A DNA stretch of 37,515 nucleotides, from contig CANPYK010000021.1 of NCBI GenBank assembly GCA_947588605.1, forward strand, positions 1 through 37,515, given 5' to 3'. Position 1 is the first letter of the stretch. Every line of letters starts with the position of its first letter. Under the pieces are notes generated by a model, which did no database searches, had not been told where the DNA came from, and saw only the letters and a program-made list of their open reading frames with translations. Positions 7,048-16,254 of the stretch are shown in pieces. Source of the DNA: an uncultured Oscillospiraceae bacterium. Its GTDB lineage: Bacteria; Bacillota; Clostridia; Oscillospirales; Oscillospiraceae. The position numbers were made by a program, and so were the translations under genes.

Positions 7048-8792
7048 CAGTCCTCGCCTCCTTTCACCTGGGATGAATAGACCTCCTGATAGATGGGGGA
7101 GGTCTTCAAAAGCTCCTCGTGGGTGCCCATGGCGGCAATGGCGCCGCCGTCCATGATGAGGATGATGTCCGCGTCCTGGACGCTGGCCACCCGCTGGGCG
7201 ATGATGAGCTTGGTGGTGTGGGGGATCTCCTCGGCGAAGGCCCGGCGGATCATGGCGTCGGTCTTGGTGTCCACGGCGGAGGTGGAGTCGTCGAGGATAA
7301 GGATCTTGGGCTTTTTCAAAAGGGCCCGGGCGATGCACAGCCGCTGCTTCTGGCCGCCGGAGACGTTGGTGCCGCCCTGCTCGATGTAGGTGTCGTAGCC
7401 CTTGGGGAAGCCTTTGATGAACTCATCGGCGCAGGCGAGCTTACAGGCGTGCTCCATCTCCTCGTCCGTGGCGTCCGGGTCGCCCCACCGGAGGTTATCC
7501 TTGATGGTGCCGGAGAAGAGCTCGTTTTTCTGCAAAACCATGGCGACACTGTCCCGCAGGACCTCCAGGTCGTAGTCCCGCACGTCCACGCCGCCCACCT
7601 TCAGCGTCCCCTCGGTCACGTCGTAGAGCCGGGGTATGAGCTGGACCAGGGTGGATTTACTGGAGCCCGTGCCGCCTAAAATGCCCACGGTGGCGCCGGC
7701 GGGGATGTGGAGGTCCACGTCCCGCAGGGCCATGTTTTTGGCTTTGGCGGAGTATTTGAAGCTGACGTTCTCAAAGTCGATGGAGCCGTCGGGGACCTCG
7801 GTGACGGCGTTTGCGGGGCTTGTGAGGTCCGGCTCCTCGGTGAGGACCTCGTAGGTGCGCCGCAGGGGCGCGCGGGACATGATCATCATGACGTAGACCA
7901 TGGAGAGCATCATGAGGGAGGAGAGGACCTGAGTGGTGTAGGTGAACATGGAGCTGAGCTCACCGGTGGAGAGCCCGAGGTCCGGGTTGTTGCCGGAGGC
8001 GATGACCATCTTGGCGCCGAACCAGCTGATCGCCAGGATGCACCCGTAGACGCAGGTCTGCATCACCGGGTTATTGAGGGCCAGGATCTTCTCGGCCTTG
8101 CAGAAGTCCTTATAGATGGACTCGGAGATGGTGGTGAACTTCTCCGTCTCCTTGTCCTCCCGGACGAAGCTCTTCACCACGCGGATGCCGTGGACGTTCT
8201 CCTGGACGGTGTTGTTCAGCTTATCGTAGGTGCGGAAGACCCGATCGAAGATGCTGTGGACCAGGGGCACCAGCAGGAGCAGGATGACGATGAGGATGGG
8301 CATGGCCACGCAGTAGACGAGGGAGAGCTTCACGGAGATGGTCATGGCGGAGGCGAAGGCCAAAATCATGGTCATGGGAGCGCGGATCGCCATGCGGATC
8401 ATCATCTGGAAGGTCATCTGGAGATTCGCCACGTCCGAGGTCAAACGGGTGACGATGGAGGCGGTGGAGAATTTGTCGATGTTGGAAAAGCTGAAATCCT
8501 GGACCCGGTAGTACATATCGTGCCGCAGGTTTTTGGCAAAGCCGGTGCCGGCCTTGGTGGCGAAGGCCGCCGAGGCCACGCCGAAGAAAAGGGAGCATAC
8601 GGCGCACAAAATGAGCAGCGCCGATTGGACCAGCACCACGCGCATGTTCGCAAGCTCGATGCCGTAATCGTAGAGCTTGGCCATCACCTTGGGGATGGTG
8701 ACCTCCATGGCCACCTCGCCGATCATGGTGAGGGGCGCCATAATGGCGGCCAGTGTGTATTCCCGGACGCACCGGGACAGTCGTTTGATCAA
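7047..8792 (-). CDS. ABC exporter half-transporter, degenerate-site subunit
   Basis: A 581-residue half-ABC protein, the partner of the downstream subunit. Its ATPase motifs are partly degenerate. Walker A GGTGSSKST and signature VSGGQKQRL are intact, but Walker B ends LILDDSTS with aspartate in place of the catalytic glutamate, and the switch region reads IIAQRVAS with glutamine in place of histidine. This is the pattern of the non-hydrolysing site in heterodimeric exporters such as TM287/288. The start is TTG 8790-8792 with AGGAGA 8 nt upstream. It lies 5 nt after marR and overlaps the next gene by ATGA, so all three are one operon. Confidence 0.92.
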   Translation of the reverse strand: MIKRLSRCVREYTLAAIMAPLTMIGEVAMEVTIPKVMAKLYDYGIELANMRVVLVQSALLILCAVCSLFFGVASAAFATKAGTGFAKNLRHDMYYRVQDFSFSNIDKFSTASIVTRLTSDVANLQMTFQMMIRMAIRAPMTMILAFASAMTISVKLSLVYCVAMPILIVILLLLVPLVHSIFDRVFRTYDKLNNTVQENVHGIRVVKSFVREDKETEKFTTISESIYKDFCKAEKILALNNPVMQTCVYGCILAISWFGAKMVIASGNNPDLGLSTGELSSMFTYTTQVLSSLMMLSMVYVMMIMSRAPLRRTYEVLTEEPDLTSPANAVTEVPDGSIDFENVSFKYSAKAKNMALRDVDLHIPAGATVGILGGTGSSKSTLVQLIPRLYDVTEGTLKVGGVDVRDYDLEVLRDSVAMVLQKNELFSGTIKDNLRWGDPDATDEEMEHACKLACADEFIKGFPKGYDTYIEQGGTNVSGGQKQRLCIARALLKKPKILILDDSTSAVDTKTDAMIRRAFAEEIPHTTKLIIAQRVASVQDADIILIMDGGAIAAMGTHEELLKTSPIYQEVYSSQVKGGED

Positions 8793-8797
8793 AGCGT

Positions 8798-9271
8798 TCA
8801 GTCTCCTTCCTGACGGCGTCTGCCGTCGTCTCTGGCGTTGGCCACCAGCTTATCCAGGAGGGCGTGGAGCGTCTCCAGCTCCTGGGGGGTGAAGCTGGAG
8901 GTCAGCCGCGCCTCCATGTCGTCCAGCCGCGTCTTGGTCCGCTCGGCGGCACGGATACCGGCCTCGGTGATGACGATGCGCTTTAAGCGCCCGTCGTACT
9001 CGTCGGAGGCAAAGCTGACGTAGCCCTTTTCGCAAAGCCGCGCCAGAAGCCCCGTGGCGGTGGGGTGCTTGATGTTGAAGCGCTCCTCGATGTCGTGCTG
9101 GCAGGGGGGCGTTCCCGTCTGGCGGCTGAGATACCCCAGCAAAAACGACTGCATCCCCGTGATGCCCAGCTCCTGGGTGCTCTCGTCGGCGATGCGCCGG
9201 AAGCTGTTGGAAATGACCTTCAGCTTGGGCCCCAGACGCGCCGACGGTTCATGTGTTTCCGTATCTGTCAC
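8798..9271 (-). CDS. MarR family transcriptional regulator
   Basis: A winged-helix regulator of about 157 residues, probably the ligand-released repressor of its own operon with the ABC exporter. The recognition helix region reads RFNIKHPTATGLLARLCEKG and the wing DEYDGRLKRIVIT, matching the MarR DxRxK signature. The best start is GTG 9269-9271, but AGAGAGG abuts it with no spacing. A 10-codon open frame (9268-9297, ATG to TGA) ends on the same bases (GTGA), so coupled initiation is possible. Upstream codons lie at or before the predicted transcription start. A GTAGC-TT-GCTAC palindrome between promoter and gene is the likely operator. Confidence 0.88.
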   Translation of the reverse strand: MTDTETHEPSARLGPKLKVISNSFRRIADESTQELGITGMQSFLLGYLSRQTGTPPCQHDIEERFNIKHPTATGLLARLCEKGYVSFASDEYDGRLKRIVITEAGIRAAERTKTRLDDMEARLTSSFTPQELETLHALLDKLVANARDDGRRRQEGD

Positions 9272-9282
9272 CTCTCTAAAAT

Positions 9283-9294
9283 GTAGCTTGCTAC
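9283..9294. promoter_or_regulatory. Probable MarR operator
   Basis: Perfect inverted repeat GTAGC TT GCTAC just downstream of the marR transcription start, the position expected for an autorepressor site. Its symmetry and spacing fit a MarR dimer. Confidence 0.6.
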
Positions 9295-9316
9295 CATGAA
9301 ACGTCGCATACGACAC

Positions 9317-9345
9317 ATTATAGGGCCTTTTTTTCGCAAGTTCAA
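9317..9345 (-). promoter_or_regulatory. Promoter of the marR-ABC operon
   Basis: On the minus strand, TTGAAC (9340-9345), a 17-bp spacer and TATAAT (9317-9322). The predicted start of transcription is near 9310. Confidence 0.75.
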
Positions 9346-9367
9346 TGGTCAAAGAGAAGATATGGAG

Positions 9368-9396
9368 TGGAAATTTCCGAAGGAATATGGTAAAAT
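9368..9396 (+). promoter_or_regulatory. Promoter of mrnC-rqcH
   Basis: TGGAAA (9368-9373), a 17-bp spacer and TAAAAT (9391-9396), with TGG before the -10 giving an extended -10. It is divergent from the marR promoter. Confidence 0.5.
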
Positions 9397-9424
9397 TGCC
9401 ACAGTCTACTTTGAGGTGTTTTCT

Positions 9425-9835
9425 ATGGACTATTTTACAGCCGAACTGACGGATACCCAGCTCCAAAATCTCTCTTCCCTGGCCCTGGCGCATTTGGGGG
9501 ACGCGGTCTATGAGCTGATGGCGCGGACCTTCCTCGTCTCCCGGGGCCGGGAGACGAACCACGGCCTCCACCGGGCCACCGTGGCGCTGGTGCAGGCCCC
9601 GGCCCAGGCCGCGGCGGCGGCGAAGCTCCTGCCGCGCTTTACCGAGGAGGAGGCGGCGGTCTACAAGCGGGGCCGCAACGCCAAGACCCACGCCATCCCC
9701 CACGGGGCCACCATACAGGAATACCACGCCGCCACGGCGCTGGAGGCGGTGTTCGGGTATCTCTACTTAAAAGGGCGGCGGGAGCGGTTGAATGAGCTCT
9801 TTGCCGCGATCATGGAGGACGGCCATGGGATTTGA
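9425..9835 (+). CDS. mrnC: Mini-ribonuclease III
   Basis: A 136-residue RNase III-like dimeric nuclease without the double-stranded RNA-binding domain. In Bacillus it matures 23S rRNA. The catalytic helix LALAHLGDAVYE carries the metal-binding aspartate (D26), and YKRGRNAKTHA matches the second conserved block. ATG 9425 (MDYFTAELTD) is preferred over an in-frame ATG at 9296, because GAGG lies about 10 nt upstream and the length then matches the family. Its last 11 nt overlap rqcH, so the two are translated together. In Bacillus mrnC lies beside cysS, rlmB and yacP (rae1). Here the yacP-type domain is found fused to the GTPase at 17404-19965 instead. Confidence 0.93.
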   Translation: MDYFTAELTDTQLQNLSSLALAHLGDAVYELMARTFLVSRGRETNHGLHRATVALVQAPAQAAAAAKLLPRFTEEEAAVYKRGRNAKTHAIPHGATIQEYHAATALEAVFGYLYLKGRRERLNELFAAIMEDGHGI

Positions 9836-11585
9836 CGCGTTATTTTTAAAGGGCCTCGCCCGGGAGCTTTCCCGGGAGCTCACCGGGGCGAAGATCGAGA
9901 AGATCCAACAGCCCGCCCGGGGGGCGGTGGTCCTCACCGTCAAGGGGGAGCGCCGCCGGGACCTGATGATCGGCGGGGCCGCCGGCGCGCCGCGGGTCTA
10001 CTTCACCGAGGCCGCCATCGACAAGCCCCAGGAGCCGCCCATGTTCTGTATGCTCCTGCGTAAGCACCTCATCGGCGCGCGCGTTCTTGAGGTGGCCCAG
10101 CCGGCCACCGACCGGGTGCTCACCCTGCGTCTCGCCGCCCCCGGCCTCTTTGGGGAGGGGGAGGAGCGGGGACTCATTTTGGAGCTCATGGGCCGCGCCG
10201 CCAACGTCATCCTCACGGACGGGGAGGGCGTCATCACCGACTGCCTCTACCGGGTGGGCTCGGCGGAGGAGAAGCGGGCGGTCCTGCCGGGGATGCGCTA
10301 CCGCCTTCCGCCCATGCAGGAGAAGGCGGACCTCCTGACCATGCCCGACGACGCCGTGGCCGCCGCCGTGGCGGGCTTCGAGGCCGACCGGGAGGCCGAC
10401 CGGTGCGTGGTGGGATCGTTCCTCGGCTTCTCGCCCCTGACGGCCCGGGAGCTTTGCCACCGCGCCTACGGCGACACCTCCCCCCGGGTCTTTGAGATCC
10501 GGCAGAGGGACGGCGGCGCGGCGCTGACGCGGGAGCTCCTGGCGGCGCGGGACCGGGTGAACGCCGGGGAGACTGTCCCCTCCATGGTCGCCGGCCCGGA
10601 CGGGGAGCCGCTGGACTACAGCTGGCTGGCCCTCACCCAGTACGGGGCGGGGTACGCTTGCGCGGAGTTTGAGAGCTTTTCGGCGCTGTTGGACGCCTTT
10701 TACGCCCGGAAGGACGCCCAGGACCGCCGCCGCCAGCGGGCGCGGGAGCTTTTGAGGACCGTGAAAAACGCCCGGGACCGCTTGGCGCGCAAGCTGGAGG
10801 CCCAGCGCCGGGAGCTTGCGGATACGGAAAAGCGCGACTGGTACCGGGAGTGCGGCGACCTCATCACCGCCAATCTTTACGCCATGCGCAAGGGCCAGAC
10901 GGAGCTGGCGGCGGAGGACTTCTACGCCCCGGAGGGCGGCATCCGCCGCGTCGCCCTGGACCCTTTGAAGACGCCCCAGCAGAACGCCGCCAAATATTAT
11001 AAGGACTACGCCCGCGCCAAGAGCGCCCGGGCGCACCTGACGGAGCAGATCGCCGCCGGGGAGGGGGAGCTTGCGTACCTCGAGAGCGTCCTGGAGGAGC
11101 TGGACCGGGCGGAGACGGAGCGGGACCTTGCGGACATCCGCCAGGAGCTGACGGAGGGCGGCTATCTGCGCGCCCCCATTAAGCGGGGCCAGCCCAAACG
11201 CCAGCCCAGCCAGCCCATGCGCTTTCGCTCCACCGCCGGCCTTCTCATCCGGGTGGGCCGCAACAACGCCCAGAACGACGCCCTGTCCCTCCGGGACAGC
11301 GCCAAGACGGACCTGTGGCTCCACGCCAGCAAGCTCCACGGCGCCCACGTGGTCGTCTCCTGCGAGGGCAAGGCCCCGGACGACCAGACCGTCGCCGAAG
11401 CCGCCTCCCTCGCCGCCCTCTACTCCGAGGGCCGGACCGCCGCGAAGGTGCCGGTGGACTTAACGGAAGTCAGGCAGCTCAAAAAGCCCGCCGGCGCCCG
11501 CCCCGGCATGGTCATCTACCACACCTACCGCACCCTCCTCGCCGCCCCGGACGAAGCCCTGGCGGAAAGGCTGAGACAAAAATAG
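9825..11585 (+). CDS. rqcH: Ribosome quality control factor RqcH (NFACT/FbpA family)
   Basis: A 586-residue homologue of Bacillus RqcH, eukaryotic Rqc2/NEMF. It binds obstructed 50S subunits and drives alanine tailing of stalled chains. The order is NFACT-N (with LLRKHLIGARV and the functional D96-R97 pair in ATDRVLT, equivalent to B. subtilis D97-R98), a helix-hairpin region, a long coiled coil (about 280-430) and the C-terminal NFACT-R domain (SAKTDLWLHASKLHGAHVV). The start at 9825 lies inside the end of mrnC, with GGAGG upstream. Older annotation as a fibronectin-binding protein reflects some surface homologues; there is no signal peptide here. Confidence 0.94.
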   Translation: MGFDALFLKGLARELSRELTGAKIEKIQQPARGAVVLTVKGERRRDLMIGGAAGAPRVYFTEAAIDKPQEPPMFCMLLRKHLIGARVLEVAQPATDRVLTLRLAAPGLFGEGEERGLILELMGRAANVILTDGEGVITDCLYRVGSAEEKRAVLPGMRYRLPPMQEKADLLTMPDDAVAAAVAGFEADREADRCVVGSFLGFSPLTARELCHRAYGDTSPRVFEIRQRDGGAALTRELLAARDRVNAGETVPSMVAGPDGEPLDYSWLALTQYGAGYACAEFESFSALLDAFYARKDAQDRRRQRARELLRTVKNARDRLARKLEAQRRELADTEKRDWYRECGDLITANLYAMRKGQTELAAEDFYAPEGGIRRVALDPLKTPQQNAAKYYKDYARAKSARAHLTEQIAAGEGELAYLESVLEELDRAETERDLADIRQELTEGGYLRAPIKRGQPKRQPSQPMRFRSTAGLLIRVGRNNAQNDALSLRDSAKTDLWLHASKLHGAHVVVSCEGKAPDDQTVAEAASLAALYSEGRTAAKVPVDLTEVRQLKKPAGARPGMVIYHTYRTLLAAPDEALAERLRQK

Positions 11586-11730
11586 CTCCGCACGGCGTTG
11601 TCCGGAAGCATTCCAAAGCCTAAAACGCGGGCCGCCAAGAGAGGCGGCCCCTACGGCGCTGCCCGGAAACATCCCAAAAACTGTAGGGGCGGGTTCCAAA
11701 CCCGCCCGCCCCCGCCGCAGCGCCCCCCTC
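11586..11730. repeat. Repeat modules after rqcH
   Basis: Short part of the convergent spacer between rqcH and gdhA. It has a GGCCGCC-AAGAGAGGCGGCCCCTACGGCG-like unit (split across 11629-11660) and a GGGCGGGTTCCAAACCCGCCC palindrome (11682-11708). No gene is seen. Confidence 0.7.
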
Positions 11731-11877
11731 ATCGATCATTTTTTCCGGCGGCATGTACGTCGGAAAAAATACCTTTTGTCACGCAAGTGTGCCGCTTGCG
11801 GCGCGCGCAGCGTGACAGCAGAAGCTCCCTCCCTGAATTCCGCAGAATTCAGGGAGGGAGCTTCGCACGTTCCCCCC
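11731..11877 (+). other. Structured conserved element, copy B
   Basis: Second copy of the element at 4959-5111. The 42-nt block at 11737-11778 is identical to 4966-5007. The variable stem is closed by GTCACGC/GCGTGAC (11778-11784, 11810-11816), followed by CAGCA, a perfect 20-bp hairpin with loop CGCA (11821-11864) and GCACGTTCCCCC. Neither stem shares sequence with copy A except the GAA/TTC closing pairs of the second hairpin. Both copies sit just 3' of a minus-strand gene. Confidence 0.6.
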
Positions 11878-11878
11878 T

Positions 11879-11911
11879 AAAAAATAAAGGGGGCAAAGCC
11901 CCCTTTATTTT

Positions 11912-11913
<2 letters not shown>
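11879..11913 (-). terminator. Bidirectional terminator of gdhA
   Basis: A 16-bp stem, AAAAAATAAAGGGGGC / GCCCCCTTTATTTTTT, with loop AAA. T tracts follow the stem on both strands, so it can end gdhA and also plus-strand reading from rqcH or element copy B. It overlaps the gdhA stop codon. Confidence 0.85.
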
Positions 11914-13377
<1,464 letters not shown>

Positions 13378-13542
13378 TGGGCAATCCATATAAAAATGAA
13401 TTTTCATTTATGAAATCTTGCAAATAATAGACGAAGGACCGTTCTCACGCCCTTGCGCCGGGAGATTTTATGTGGTATTTTATCATTATATGCGTAACCA
13501 ACGGACCTTTTTCGCGAGTTTAGGGGTGAGGAGGCGATAAGC

Positions 13543-14100
13543 ATGGAGGATACCGAGATCGTGGGGCTTTACTGGGCGCGCGACCAGAGGGCTGTCCACG
13601 AGACGGCGGAAAAGTATGGGCGGCATCTGAAGCGGCTGTCCGTCAACATTGTGGGCGACGAACGGGACGCGGAGGAGTGCGTCAACGACGCCTACATGGC
13701 CGCCTGGAGCTCCATGCCGGAGCACCGCCCTTCCATGCTGGGGGCGTATCTTGCCAAGCTTACCCGGAGGCTGAGCCTCACCCGTTTGCGCTCGCGCCTC
13801 GCCCAAAAGCGGGGCGGCGGGGAGGCGGAGGCCGCCGTCGAGGAGCTTGCGGAGATCCTGCCCGCCGGGGAGGACACGGAAAAGGCGGTGGAGACGGCGG
13901 AGCTAGCCCGGGCGCTGGACAGGTTCCTGGACGGGCTGCCGGCGCGGGAGCGGGACCTGTTCCTCCGGCGGTACTTCGGCTTTCAGGACATGGCCCGCCT
14001 TGCCCAGGACGCCGGGATCAGCGTAGGCGCCGTCAAGCAGTCCCTCCACCGGACCAGAGTGAAGCTGCGGGCCTTTTTGGAAAAGGAGGATTGGTTATGA
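13543..14100 (+). CDS. Sigma-70 family (ECF-like) sigma factor
   Basis: A 185-residue sigma factor. Region 2 is NIVGDERDAEECVNDAYMAAW followed by YLAKLTRRLSLTRLRS. Region 4 is LPARERDLFLRRYF with helix-turn-helix SVGAVKQSLHRTRVKLR. A hydrophilic linker of about 55 residues joins them. GAGGAGG lies 8 nt before ATG 13543. The stop overlaps the start of the serpin gene (ATGA), so the two are coupled. A GTAACC at 13494-13499 resembles an ECF -35, but no clear CGTC follows. This sigma subfamily is common in Oscillospiraceae beside single-pass membrane proteins; the regulon is unknown. Confidence 0.9.
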   Translation: MEDTEIVGLYWARDQRAVHETAEKYGRHLKRLSVNIVGDERDAEECVNDAYMAAWSSMPEHRPSMLGAYLAKLTRRLSLTRLRSRLAQKRGGGEAEAAVEELAEILPAGEDTEKAVETAELARALDRFLDGLPARERDLFLRRYFGFQDMARLAQDAGISVGAVKQSLHRTRVKLRAFLEKEDWL

Positions 14101-15557
14101 AGAAAAACGATTTAGTAGACGCCCTCGGCCAGATCGACGAGCGGCACATAGAGGCGGCGGGGGAGCCGGTGCCCCAAAAAAGCAAAACCGGCTCATTGAA
14201 GCGCCGCTGGACGGCGCTGGCCGTGGCGGCGGCCCTGCTTTTGGCCGTGGGCGTAGGGGGCTTCACCGCGTGGCGGCAACATCAAAGCGGCCTCGCCCCG
14301 GACGACGCCCTGCGCATCCCCGCCGGGGTGGAGCGGCTGGCCGTGCCCGTCTACCCGAAGCGTGTGGCGTACACAAGGTCCACCGTGGACGAGTGGCGGG
14401 AGCAGAAAAACGCTCTTCGCCTGACCTCGGAGGAGCGGGACGCCTTTCAGCACTACCTGGACGCCGCCGTGCCGGCGTTTTTGGGGGGAGCGGCGGGGGA
14501 AAACGCCGTCTGCTCGCCCATGGACATCTATATCGGCCTTGCCATGCTCACCGAGACCGCCGGCGGCGGGACCAGGGACCAGCTGCTGGCGCTTCTGGGC
14601 CGGGACAGCGTGGAGGACCTGCGCGCCGCCGCCAACCGGGCCTTCAACGCCCTCTACGTCAACGACGGCGTGACCTATCTGGAGCTCTCCTCCTCCCTGT
14701 GGCTCCGGGACGGCATGAGCTGCGATAAGGGCGTTTTGAAGGCCCTGGCGGACAGCTACTACGCCTCCGCCTTCTCAGGGCCCATGGGCTCAGAGACCTA
14801 CAACGGCCTTCTCCGGGACTGGCTGAACGGCCACACCGGGGGGCTTTTGGAGGACAGCGTGGGCGGCGTGGAGCTCGGCCCCGACACCGCCATGGCGCTG
14901 GTGTCCGCCGTCTCCTACAAGGATAAGTGGTACTTTGACGAAGCCCTCACGGCACCCGGCGATTTCCACGCCCCCAAGGAGGACGTCACCGTGGACTACA
15001 TGCACCAGACCATGTCGGAGGGCGACTACCACTGGGGCGACAGGTATGCCGCCGTCACCAAGAGCATGGAGAACAGCACCATGGTCCTGCTCCTCCCCGA
15101 CGAGGGCGTGACGCCGGAGGAGCTCCTCTCCGACCCACAGGCCCTGGCGCTCCTGAACGGCCGCTTCGACAACGAGCGCCGGGGCACCTATAAGGTGGAG
15201 CTGACCCTGCCCCGGTTCGACGTCTCGGACGACGGCCTCCTCAACGACGCCCTCAAGGCTCTCGGCGTCACGGACGCCTTTGATGTGAACGCCGCCGACT
15301 TCTCCCCCCTGACCGCCGTCCGCTCCGACGGGACCCCCGCCGAGCTCTATCTGAGCCGCGCCCTCCACGGGGCGAGAGTCAAGGTCAACGAGGAGGGCTG
15401 TGAGGGCGCGGCCTACGCGGTGTTCGAGATGCTCGACGGCGCCGCCCCTCCCCCCGCCGAGACGGAAAAGATCGCCCTCACCTTCGACCGCCCCTTCCTC
15501 TTCTCCGTCCTCCAAAACGGCCTGCCGGTCTTCACCGGCATCGTCAACGAGCCGTGA
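14097..15557 (+). CDS. Membrane-anchored serpin, putative sigma partner
   Basis: A 486-residue protein with three parts: a short cytoplasmic head (1-37, MKKNDLVDALGQIDERHIEA) of the kind found in sigma-linked membrane proteins, one transmembrane helix (38-58) and an extracellular serpin domain (about 95-486). Serpin landmarks include AVCSPMDIYIGLAMLTETAGG, FNALYVNDGV and FDRPFLFSVLQNGLPVFTGIV. The hinge is VNEEGCEGAAYAVFEM (430-445). It keeps the EEG and small residues of inhibitory serpins, but has Cys at the P14 place and Tyr near P9. Inhibition of a protease, cleavage-based sensing and anti-sigma action are all possible; the last is inferred from the 4-nt overlap with the sigma gene. Confidence 0.85.
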   Translation: MKKNDLVDALGQIDERHIEAAGEPVPQKSKTGSLKRRWTALAVAAALLLAVGVGGFTAWRQHQSGLAPDDALRIPAGVERLAVPVYPKRVAYTRSTVDEWREQKNALRLTSEERDAFQHYLDAAVPAFLGGAAGENAVCSPMDIYIGLAMLTETAGGGTRDQLLALLGRDSVEDLRAAANRAFNALYVNDGVTYLELSSSLWLRDGMSCDKGVLKALADSYYASAFSGPMGSETYNGLLRDWLNGHTGGLLEDSVGGVELGPDTAMALVSAVSYKDKWYFDEALTAPGDFHAPKEDVTVDYMHQTMSEGDYHWGDRYAAVTKSMENSTMVLLLPDEGVTPEELLSDPQALALLNGRFDNERRGTYKVELTLPRFDVSDDGLLNDALKALGVTDAFDVNAADFSPLTAVRSDGTPAELYLSRALHGARVKVNEEGCEGAAYAVFEMLDGAAPPPAETEKIALTFDRPFLFSVLQNGLPVFTGIVNEP

Positions 15558-16200
15558 GGATTCCCCCGCCTTAGCCTTCCCCGCAGGGCGGGGAAGGTGG
15601 CGCCCGCAGGCACCGGATGAGGTGGGTGCGTTCATCGCCACCCGCCCAAAGCCCTTCGGCTCCCACCTCACCCCTGCCCCTCCCCGCCCTGCGGGGAGGG
15701 CTTTTTAAAAGGTTGCGGCTTCGCCGCAGTTTGATTTACCCGCCGCGGCGGGGACGACCCTTCCGCCTCGCTGCGCTCGGCACCTCCCCTGAAGGGGAGG
15801 CTAAAGGGCGGGTTTGGAACCCGCCCCTACGTTTCTAAATCGCCTTCAAATCATGCCGTACGGGCCGCCGCCCACGGCGGCCCAGGTTGCAGGTTTCGGA
15901 TTGCCCCCGATAAACGCTGTAGGGGCCGCCTCTCTTGGTGGCCCGTGTTTCGATGACCTCTGGTGTCGGTCAAATGGGATAACCTTCCAAATTCCGTGTA
16001 GGGGCGGGTTCCAAACCCGCCCGTGCCACGTTGCGCGACGGAACGGTTCCGATAAAACGGAAAATGTCGCTCATCAGGGGCAAGGGCCGCCGTGGGCGGC
16101 GGCCCGTACGGCGGTGTTCGGGGCGGGTCAATGGTCGGAAGACGGGTCGCCGAGGACGGCGACCCCTACTCACCCCCCGCGTTCCCCTTCCCCGACAGGC
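15558..16200. repeat. Repeat mosaic between serpin and TM2 genes
   Basis: Convergent spacer with no credible gene. It holds the AAGGTGGCGCCCGCAGGCACC unit and its CCCTGCGGGG partner (15572-15703), GCGGCTTCGCCGC (about 15715-15728), GGGCGGGTTTGGAACCCGCCC (15806-15830), composite repeat copy 2 (15838-16075) and inverted GGCCGCCG/GTCGCCGAGG units (16079-16170). Confidence 0.8.
15838..16075. repeat. Composite interspersed repeat, copy 2
   Basis: Aligns along its length with 4180-4412, including both palindromic sub-modules, GATTGCCCCCGATAAACGC, GATAACCTTCCA, the central GGGCGGGTTCCAAACCCGCCC palindrome and GGTTCCGATAAAACGGAAA. Confidence 0.75.
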
Positions 16201-16240
16201 AAAAAATATCCCCCAGGGCGCGAAGGCCTTGGGGGATATT
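16201..16240 (-). terminator. Terminator of the TM2 gene
   Basis: On the minus strand, AATATCCCCCA pairs with TGGGGGATATT across a GC-rich inner stem (AGGCC TTCG CGCCC region), followed by TTTT. It lies just after the stop codon at 16255. Confidence 0.75.
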
Positions 16241-16254
16241 TCCGTTTTTCGCGT

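Noticed and set aside
5149-7338. Longer start of the ABC subunit at 7338
   Set aside because: The first 97 residues are an out-of-frame reading of the upstream ABC gene. ATG 7047 with the ATGA overlap is the natural start.
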